Assembly (NCBI GenBank): GCA_017964705.1
Contig: JAGCRL010000228.1
Location: forward strand, 1 to 5,202
DNA length: 5,202 nucleotides
Direction of reading: 5' to 3'
Source: Alphaproteobacteria bacterium
Lineage (GTDB): Bacteria > Pseudomonadota > Alphaproteobacteria > RF32 > CAG-239
Each line of letters opens with the position of its first letter. The first letter of the stretch is position 1. A program made the position numbers and the translations under genes. The notes under the pieces are model-generated. The model was given only the letters and a program-made list of their open reading frames with translations. It ran no database searches and was not told the DNA's origin. Shown here one piece after another: positions 1 to 5,202 of this stretch.

Positions 1-2
1 AG

Positions 3-119
3 AAAAATGCACGTATTGGTCGTAATCCTAAAACAGGTGTTGAAGCAGAAATTACACCAAGAACTGTTATTTCTTTTCGTCCATCACAAACCTTAAAAAA
101 GGCTGTAAATAAAAAATAA
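3..119 (+). CDS. ihfA: Integration host factor subunit alpha, C-terminal part (5' end outside window)
   Basis: This is the last 38 codons of a gene that starts upstream of the window, ending in TAA at 117-119. The peptide contains [10 protein letters not shown], the start of the DNA-binding beta arm whose proline intercalates into the minor groove in the HU/IHF family, followed by [15 protein letters not shown]. The SFRPSQTLK stretch matches the IHF-alpha form (E. coli has TFRPGQKLK) better than HU, which usually has a GK there. By family knowledge, IHF is a nucleoid-associated heterodimer that bends DNA sharply at specific sites in replication, recombination and transcription. The next gene is a MerR-type regulator, a neighbour often seen for alphaproteobacterial ihfA. 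HU is the alternative call but is less likely. The tail after the FRP motif is short. Confidence 0.88.
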   Translation, partial: KNARIGRNPKTGVEAEITPRTVISFRPSQTLKKAVNKK

Positions 120-148
120 TATTTTATACAGTTAAAAACTAGGGGATA

Positions 149-182
149 AAAGGGCGGTTAAACAAAAGCTTGACCGTCCTTT
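149..182 (+). terminator. Hairpin between ihfA and merR, probable terminator or attenuator
   Basis: Left arm 149-161 can pair with right arm 170-182 across an 8-base loop (162-169), giving about 13 pairs. Two of these are G-U, and the core is GGGCGG against CCGTCC. The T run after the stem is short (part of CCTTTATAATT), so it is a weak intrinsic terminator. It lies 30 bases after the ihfA stop and ends 19 bases before the next start codon. It could therefore end ihfA transcripts, stabilise their 3' end, or partially attenuate read-through into merR-slyX. Confidence 0.55.
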
Positions 183-201
183 ATAATTAAAGAGAGGGAA
201 A

Positions 202-600
202 ATGAGCATCAATAAGTCAAAATCAGCTTTTAGAAGTATTGCAGAGGTAACGGAAGATCTGGGTGTTGCTCCTCATGTTCTACGTTTCTGGGAAACCAAG
301 TTTTCACAAATTAAGCCGATGAAAACCAAAAGTGCACGCCGTTATTATCGTCCTGATGATGTAGAACTTCTATCATTAATTAAAGAATTGCTGTATAATC
401 GCCGCTACACCATTGAAGGTGTGCAGAAGTTATTTAAAAATCGCACCTTAAAAGATATTTTAGGTACAGAAATACAAAAAGATTTTTTTGAAGAAGAAAC
501 TCCTTCTCTTGAACCAAACTCTTTAACCAATGCCGTTCAAAAAGCTGTTAATAATTTGACAGAGATAAAAAATGAACTTTTAGCATTAGCAGAAAAATAA
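202..600 (+). CDS. MerR-family transcriptional regulator (small, cysteine-free, ihfA-linked type)
   Basis: This is a 132-residue protein with a MerR-type winged helix at its N terminus. The helix-turn-helix spans about residues 11-30 ([20 protein letters not shown]) and is followed by the characteristic RFWE (28-31). [12 protein letters not shown] (46-57) forms the wing, and the helix [19 protein letters not shown] (60-78) completes the domain. The remainder (about 81-132) is acidic and then helical, plausibly a dimerisation helix. There is no cysteine anywhere, so it is not a metal- or redox-sensing MerR, and there is no large ligand-binding domain. ATG 202 is preceded by the purine-rich site AGAGAGGG (191-198). 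It lies just downstream of ihfA and 12 bases before slyX, so it is probably co-transcribed with slyX. Its target genes and signal cannot be read from the sequence. Confidence 0.88.
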   Translation: MSINKSKSAFRSIAEVTEDLGVAPHVLRFWETKFSQIKPMKTKSARRYYRPDDVELLSLIKELLYNRRYTIEGVQKLFKNRTLKDILGTEIQKDFFEEETPSLEPNSLTNAVQKAVNNLTEIKNELLALAEK

Positions 601-612
601 AAGGGAAATATC

Positions 613-822
613 ATGGCGAATTCTGAACAACGATTTATTGATATAGAAATGGCCATTTCAAATTTAGAGCGTATTGTGGATGATCTGAATAATGTCATTA
701 TTGCGCAAGGTAAAGACATCGCTTTTTTACAAAAACAAAACCGTTATTTGATAGAAGCTTTACGCAACATTCAAAGCACTGTTAAACCATTAGAAGAAGA
801 AACTCCTCCACCGCATTATTAG
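613..822 (+). CDS. slyX: SlyX family protein
   Basis: This is a 69-residue protein whose body (about residues 5-60) is a leucine/isoleucine-rich amphipathic helix, likely a coiled coil. It ends in EETPPPHY, the C-terminal signature of the SlyX family (E. coli SlyX also ends in ETPPPHY), and its length matches the family. SlyX is a small cytoplasmic protein of unproven function, named because in enterobacteria its gene lies next to slyD. Here it instead follows a MerR regulator. ATG 613 has the ribosome binding site AAGGGA (601-606) six bases upstream, immediately after the merR stop, so the two genes very likely form one unit. The stop is TAG (820-822). The family call is firm, whereas any function is not. 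Confidence 0.87.
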   Translation: MANSEQRFIDIEMAISNLERIVDDLNNVIIAQGKDIAFLQKQNRYLIEALRNIQSTVKPLEEETPPPHY

Positions 823-938
823 AATACTAATAATATCAATGATGTAAATCTCTATTTGGCGGTATTAATCCATAAAATAACTTTACAAAGAAAATATAAC
901 AAGTTAGCCTAATAAAAGAGAATGAGGGAAGGATACTT

Positions 939-2327
939 ATGTCTGAAAACTTTCTAAAAAAGTTAGTATTTCCTAGTTACTTACTAATATGGTTGTTATT
1001 ATCTGTCTTTGTAGGGTTTCATCATGAGCCTTTTGCAGATGAAGCCCAATCATATTTGATAGCCAGAGATACGTCTATTGCAGATTTAATAAGTAAAGTG
1101 GCGCGGACGGAAGGTGCGCCTCTGTTATGGTTTTTATGGCTTAAATTGTGTATTTTATTGGGACTATCCTATAAATATATTTATCTGACATCAATAATAC
1201 CTAGTTTTGCTGGTGTATCATTATTTGTATATAAAGCTCCTTTTTCTTGGATAGTTCGTTTATTATTTCCACTAACATATTTTATTCTTTATCAATATAA
1301 TATTATTGCACGAGGATATAGTTTAATATTCTTATTTATATGTTTGTCAGCAATTTATTATCAAAAGCGCAAAGAATGTAAATGGCAATATCTAATAATA
1401 TTAATGCTATTAGGCGAAATAACATTATATACATTTGTACTATCGTGCGGAATATTTGCTTTAGGTATATTTGAAGATTTATTAAAAAAAGAAAAAATAT
1501 GTAAATCTGCAATATTAATATTTGTAATATACATAATTAGCACAATAATAATGATGTATCCTTCTGCAGAAAATCAATATCATACAATTTTATTATATAA
1601 TGAAACACTGATAAAAAGAAAAATAATACGAGCTTTATCAAACGGTCTCATAACATATAGCGGTTATGATTTTAAAAATATAGAAATGTTATTGTTAGGA
1701 TTTTTATATTTTACATTATTAATAGTAGAAATAGGACGAACATATTTCAAAGAAACAATATTTCTTCTGTTACCGCTTATATTAGTTTCTTGTTTTGTAT
1801 ATAAAGTTTGGCATAGCGGAATAATCATTTTAACAATTTTATATATTTTATGGATATGCCATGATAAGAAGATAAAATCTTTATTAAAAATATTAATGAG
1901 CATATTATTTATAATACAAATATGGTGGAGTGTATATGCAATAAAAACAGACCTTAAAGAATCTTATTCGGCTGGTAAAGCAGCATATACCTTTCTAAAA
2001 GATAAGAATATAGATATATCAAATGCTCTGTTTCTTCAGTTTAATAGTATATCGGTTTGTCCATATGATAACAGTACAAAGTGTTCATATTGGGATTGGA
2101 ACAAAGATTCTTTTGCAAAACATTTTGATATACAGGAATTATCTAAATACGATGCCTTCATTATTAATCAGTCAAGATATCGTGTGAAAACATATAAATG
2201 GGAAGAAATACAACAACAATTTAATTTTAAAGTCAAAAAGTTTGAAGCCCTGCATTTTATAGCTCTAAAAGAAATGATTGCAGATGAAACTCTATATGTT
2301 TTTTATAGGGACAATGCAAATGAATAA
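939..2327 (+). CDS. GT-C type integral-membrane glycosyltransferase, ArnT/PMT-like (putative)
   Basis: This is a 462-residue protein with roughly ten hydrophobic segments in its first 335 residues (for example about 9-27, 80-98, 104-122, 126-141, 150-178, 190-207, 249-265, 273-288, 293-307 and 318-335). A soluble tail of about 120 residues follows. The first membrane span leads into HEPFADEAQSYLIARD (29-44). Its D34-E35 pair sits where GT-C enzymes of the ArnT/PMT class carry their catalytic acidic residue, in the first extracytoplasmic loop. A second conserved patch, ARGYSL (124-129), also fits that class, as does VWHSG (290-294) before a late span. Such enzymes transfer a sugar from a polyprenyl-phosphate donor to a lipid, glycan or protein acceptor on the outer face of the inner membrane. 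Donor and acceptor cannot be inferred here. ATG 939 follows GAGGGAAGGA (924-933) at good spacing. Base composition is much more AT-rich than in clpB, with many ATA codons, hinting at acquisition by transfer. Confidence 0.75.
   Translation: MSENFLKKLVFPSYLLIWLLLSVFVGFHHEPFADEAQSYLIARDTSIADLISKVARTEGAPLLWFLWLKLCILLGLSYKYIYLTSIIPSFAGVSLFVYKAPFSWIVRLLFPLTYFILYQYNIIARGYSLIFLFICLSAIYYQKRKECKWQYLIILMLLGEITLYTFVLSCGIFALGIFEDLLKKEKICKSAILIFVIYIISTIIMMYPSAENQYHTILLYNETLIKRKIIRALSNGLITYSGYDFKNIEMLLLGFLYFTLLIVEIGRTYFKETIFLLLPLILVSCFVYKVWHSGIIILTILYILWICHDKKIKSLLKILMSILFIIQIWWSVYAIKTDLKESYSAGKAAYTFLKDKNIDISNALFLQFNSISVCPYDNSTKCSYWDWNKDSFAKHFDIQELSKYDAFIINQSRYRVKTYKWEEIQQQFNFKVKKFEALHFIALKEMIADETLYVFYRDNANE
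2307..2311 (+). promoter_or_regulatory. Ribosome binding site deciding the start of the second glycosyltransferase
   Basis: AGGGA lies 8 bases before ATG 2320, inside the end of the preceding gene. It is only 2-3 bases from the in-frame ATG at 2314 and downstream of the in-frame ATG at 2278. This favours 2320 as the true start. The resulting overlap (ATG at 2320-2322, upstream TAA at 2325-2327) implies translational coupling of the two genes. Confidence 0.6.
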
Positions 2328-3788
2328 AGGGCAAGAAAAAAAATTATGGTTCATACTTTTAAGCACCTTAAGTTTGGTTTTTGCTTATTATTCATTAACC
2401 TTTTTTTGGGGCAATCATGACTGGGATTGGATAAAAGGAACCACTCAAGTCCTAAATCTTAACACAGGTATGTTTGAAGGGCGCTATAGCAAATTTATAT
2501 TAAATGTGGCACTATTTGGTGGACAAATATTACCAGTTATCAATACATTAACAGCTTTTGCTTTATTGGCATTAGGTGGTGTTTTTCTGGTAAAATATTG
2601 GCAAATAAAGGATTTCTATGCGCAAATTATTGTTGCTTTACTGCCTTTATTAGCACCTTTTATTTTGGGATGGTTATATTTTCCGATAAATATTTTAGGA
2701 AATTTTTCAGCGGTGGCTTTAGTAACCGGTGGTTTGTGTTTATCAGAAAAAAAGACAATATATAAAATAGCAGCAGTAATATGTTGGTTGATAGCACTTG
2801 GTGTCTATCCGAGCGTTATGGAAATGATAATAATTTGTTTTTGTTATCGCTACATATTAAAATCAGCAACCTTTTCGGAAATTATTAAAAAAGCTATTCC
2901 CATATTTGTAGCATTAATACTTTTTAAAACCTTATTATGGGGCTTAGGAAAGTTAGAGTGGATTGCTGAAGACTATTATAATTTAAAAACAGTAACCCTG
3001 ACAGAGTTACTAAAGCGTTTTCCGCAGATGGTGGAATTAGCCTTTAGTCAACTGATAACAACACTACCATTTTTGAATATAAATTTAAAAGCCTTAGAAC
3101 TAATAGCGATTATCCTTGCCTTAATAACTTCAATTTGTAATATTAAAACATTTGCTTTATGGGTAGTTGCTTTTTTTGCGACAATATTGAGCACATGGTT
3201 AACCGGCACACCGGAAGAAACCGCTTATATGCCACGAATTAATTTTTACGGCTTAAATTTCTTTTACGCCGGGTCTGTAGCAGCATTGTTATACAAAAAA
3301 ATTGGTTACGAAATATAGGACTGCTCTTATCGCTATTGATTATATATAATAGTGTTATATCAGACCTAAGCGCTCAAAAAGCATGGTCTTTAGGCAAATT
3401 ATCAGAAGAAAATTTAATAATGAGAATAAGTAATAGAATAAACACTAATAACACCCAATTAGTTCCTGTAATCGCCGGAGAATTAGCGTTACGTCCCAGA
3501 TATTATCAAGAAAAATACGATAAAAAAAGTCCATATTTACTAAATCAATCTTTATTAGTCCGTCATATTCCTTCCGGAATGTTTAATTTTTATGCACAAA
3601 CACCAATGTTTCGTACAATATCACAGATTTCTGATATTACCCCTGAGTGATATCAATTTATAAAGAATACCCAAAATGTTTGGCCCAAAGCAGATTCTTT
3701 ATATATAGATAACAAATATGCAGTTATATTATTAACGCCGGAAGGCAGAGATAATATCAAATTACAATTGCCACCGCTGCCGTATTAA
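2320..3788 (+). pseudogene. GtrII-like O-antigen glucosyltransferase, interrupted by a frameshift and an in-frame TGA
   Basis: With both interruptions repaired this encodes about 489 residues, near the usual length for the GtrII glucosyltransferase family. The N terminus has a membrane span (about 8-30) followed by NHDWDW (32-37) and EGRYSKF (53-59). This acidic loop and GR motif are like those in GtrII proteins. Many further hydrophobic segments follow to about residue 325, then a soluble tail. Such enzymes move glucose from undecaprenyl phosphate onto O-antigen in the periplasm. The first frame ends at TAG 3316-3318. Stepping back one base at the A7 run (3295-3301) instead continues as KKNWLRNIGLLLSLL, a last membrane span, and then a tail to TGA 3648-3650. 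The same frame then reads YQFIKNTQNVWPKADSLYI and on to LPPLPY, with TAA at 3786-3788. Loss of one A from an A8 run explains the frameshift. It overlaps the preceding gene by 8 bases. The likely products are a 332-residue protein, or a longer one if the ribosome slips. Sequencing error or recoding are alternatives to true decay. Confidence 0.72.
3295..3301 (+). repeat. A7 homopolymer at the frameshift point
   Basis: Seven consecutive A, read in the first frame as AAA AAA ATT. Slipping back one base here joins the two halves of the GtrII-like gene. Homopolymer length change (A8 to A7), ribosomal slippage by lysine tRNA, or a base-calling error would each produce what is seen. Confidence 0.6.
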
Positions 3789-3805
3789 AAAAAGTATTTT
3801 TTACC

Positions 3806-3835
3806 CTTGATTTTTGTCCCTGTGCTTTACTACAT
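3806..3835 (+). promoter_or_regulatory. Candidate heat-shock (sigma-32/RpoH type) promoter of clpB
   Basis: CCCTTGATT (3804-3812) resembles the RpoH -35 element CCCTTGAA. CTACAT (3830-3835), 17 bases further on, resembles the RpoH -10 element (CCCCAT, or the CYTAT form of alphaproteobacteria). The position just before clpB, a classic RpoH target, supports this. The -10 match is only partial, and the implied start near 3842 leaves a very short leader that just includes the ribosome binding site. A sigma-70 reading (TTGATT, 18 bases, TACATA) is also possible. Confidence 0.42.
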
Positions 3836-3857
3836 AAAAAGTATAAGGAGAAAAAAT

Positions 3858-5202
3858 ATGAATTTAGAAAAATTAACCATAAAGTCTCAAGAGGCTGTCA
3901 AAGCTTCATTAGATACAGCTGTAAAAATGGGGCACCAGTTGGTAACACCGTTGCACCTACTTTCTGCAATATTGGATTTAAATGAACCGGCATTGGAAAA
4001 TTTAATAAATGAAAGCGGTGGCAATTTGCCGATTTTAAAATCAAGTGTTCAAGATGAATTAAAAAAAATACCGGCCGGCAGCGGAGAAGGGGTTCAAAGT
4101 TCAATTTCACAAGATTATAATAGATTATTGTTGGAAGCAGAAAGCTTTGCAGAAAAAAACAACGATAAATACGTTACCTTAGAACGCCTATTACAAGTAT
4201 TAACCCAAAGTTCTGGAAATAAAGCCTCAGAACTGTTAAAATCTGCCGGAATAAATCCGATAAAGCTAAATCAGGCTGTTCAAGCATATAGAAAAGGTCG
4301 TCTGGCAGATTCAGAAACATCGGAAGACACATTTGAAAGTCTAAAAAAATTTACAACCGATTTAACGGCTCGTGCTAAAGAAGGAAAACTAGATCCGGTT
4401 ATTGGACGTGATGGCGAAATTAGAAGAACCATCCAAGTTTTATCAAGACGTACTAAAAACAATCCGGTTTTAATTGGTGAGCCTGGTGTAGGAAAAACCG
4501 CCATTGTTGAAGGTCTGGCAATGCGAATAATCAATAATGATGTGCCTGAAAGCTTAAAACACAAACGTCTATTAGCGTTAGACATGGGTGCCCTGATTGC
4601 CGGAGCTAAATTTCGCGGAGAATTCGAAGAACGTCTTAAATCAGTTTTAAAAGAAGTAGAAGAAGCAACCGGTCAAATAATACTATTTATTGATGAAATG
4701 CATACCATCGTCGGTGCCGGAGCCAATGAAGGTTCAATGGATGCCTCAAATTTATTAAAACCGGCCTTGGCGCGCGGAGAATTACACTGCATTGGTGCAA
4801 CAACCTTAAGCGAATACAAAAAATATGTTGAAAAAGATGCCGCTTTGGCACGCAGATTTCAACCTGTTTATGTAGATGAGCCGGATGTAGAAGAAACCAT
4901 AACCATTTTGCGCGGTATAAAGGAAAAATTTGAATTACATCATGGGGTTAGAATCTCCGATTCAGCCTTAATAGCTGCCGCCACATTAGCCAATCGCTAT
5001 ATTGCAGATAGATACATGCCAGATAAAGCCATAGATTTAATGGATGAAGCCTCTTCATCATTAAGGATGAGCATTGATTCCAAGCCGGAAGAACTGGATA
5101 CTTTGGATCGAAAAGTATTACAGCTAAAAATAGAAAAAGAAGCCTTAAAAAAAGAAACTGATGAGACCTCTAAGTCTCGCTTAAATGATGTTGAAAAAGA
5201 GC
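3858..5202 (+). CDS. clpB: ATP-dependent disaggregase ClpB, N-terminal 448 residues (runs off window)
   Basis: The frame is open from ATG 3858 to the window edge, giving about half of a usual protein of roughly 860 residues. The Clp N-terminal domain covers about 1-143, opening [14 protein letters not shown] with the HLLSAIL helix. The first AAA+ module has Walker A GEPGVGKT (207-214), pore-loop-1 [13 protein letters not shown] with F252 in place of the tyrosine of E. coli, Walker B ILFIDE (D279, E280) and arginine fingers R332-R333. These lie one position from their E. coli equivalents, so the module looks intact. Charged heptad-like sequence from about residue 405 ([20 protein letters not shown]) begins the coiled-coil middle domain, which separates ClpB from ClpA. 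ClpB is a cytoplasmic hexamer that threads aggregated protein with DnaK/DnaJ/GrpE. AAGGAG (3845-3850) is 7 bases before the start. Its GC content is clearly higher than that of the preceding cassette. Confidence 0.97.
   Translation, partial: MNLEKLTIKSQEAVKASLDTAVKMGHQLVTPLHLLSAILDLNEPALENLINESGGNLPILKSSVQDELKKIPAGSGEGVQSSISQDYNRLLLEAESFAEKNNDKYVTLERLLQVLTQSSGNKASELLKSAGINPIKLNQAVQAYRKGRLADSETSEDTFESLKKFTTDLTARAKEGKLDPVIGRDGEIRRTIQVLSRRTKNNPVLIGEPGVGKTAIVEGLAMRIINNDVPESLKHKRLLALDMGALIAGAKFRGEFEERLKSVLKEVEEATGQIILFIDEMHTIVGAGANEGSMDASNLLKPALARGELHCIGATTLSEYKKYVEKDAALARRFQPVYVDEPDVEETITILRGIKEKFELHHGVRISDSALIAAATLANRYIADRYMPDKAIDLMDEASSSLRMSIDSKPEELDTLDRKVLQLKIEKEALKKETDETSKSRLNDVEKE

Noticed and set aside
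182..187. Perfect TATAAT before the merR gene
   Set aside because: It lies only 14 bases before the start codon, so transcription would begin inside the ribosome binding site. Only a poor -35 match (TTAAAC, 158-163) is present. It also overlaps the end of the hairpin.
815..834. Perfect 8-base inverted repeat with an AATA loop around the slyX stop
   Set aside because: The stem is almost entirely A-T (one G-C pair) and has no T run after it. Such repeats arise often by chance in AT-rich DNA, so it is not called a terminator.
882..910. TTTACA with TAGCCT at 17-base spacing upstream of the first glycosyltransferase
   Set aside because: The -35 is fair but the -10 matches only about three of six positions. 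Better AT-rich hexamers nearby are wrongly spaced. A promoter is likely somewhere in 823-938 but cannot be placed.
3336..3650. A separate 104-residue gene starting at TTG 3336
   Set aside because: The frame extends upstream to the A7 run and supplies the last membrane span and tail expected for the GtrII-like protein. No ribosome binding site precedes TTG 3336. It is a fragment of the broken gene.
3787..3802. A7-GTA-T6 palindrome after the last stop of the GtrII-like gene
   Set aside because: It ends in a T tract but the stem has no G-C pair, so it cannot be supported as an intrinsic terminator.
4280..4585. Reverse-strand open frame of 101 codons inside clpB
   Set aside because: It is antisense to highly conserved ClpB coding sequence, has no recognisable domain, and is best explained as a shadow of codon bias.

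Overview
The window reads as a compact, AT-rich bacterial chromosome segment with every gene on the + strand. An ihfA 3' end directly followed by a small cysteine-free MerR-type gene is an arrangement I associate with alphaproteobacteria. The low GC content suggests a host-associated or streamlined lineage, but no species can be named from this sequence.

Layout. Positions 3-119 hold the last 38 codons of integration host factor alpha (ihfA). A hairpin at 149-182 separates it from a probable two-gene unit: a MerR-family regulator (202-600) and slyX (613-822), 12 bases apart. After a 116-base spacer come two integral-membrane proteins of GT-C glycosyltransferase type. The first (939-2327) carries an ArnT/PMT-like acidic motif in its first extracytoplasmic loop. 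The second begins inside the end of the first (2320) and resembles the GtrII O-antigen glucosyltransferase family. It is broken in two places: a frameshift at a run of seven A (3295-3301) and an in-frame TGA (3648-3650). Its original stop is at 3786-3788. Last comes clpB, the disaggregase chaperone (3858 to the window edge). It is preceded by a heat-shock-like promoter candidate and a good ribosome binding site.

How the parts relate. The flanking genes (ihfA, merR, slyX, clpB) are housekeeping or regulatory. The two glycosyltransferases between them are clearly richer in A+T and in ATA isoleucine codons, so they look like an accessory cell-surface glycan cassette placed between core genes. 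The second gene appears to be decaying, or to be switched by slippage at its A tract. I see no tRNA, rRNA, CRISPR array, insertion sequence or long repeat, and no gene-free stretch exceeds 300 bases. No wholly new system stands out. The doubly interrupted glucosyltransferase, and whether its TGA is a real stop, is the point most worth checking.
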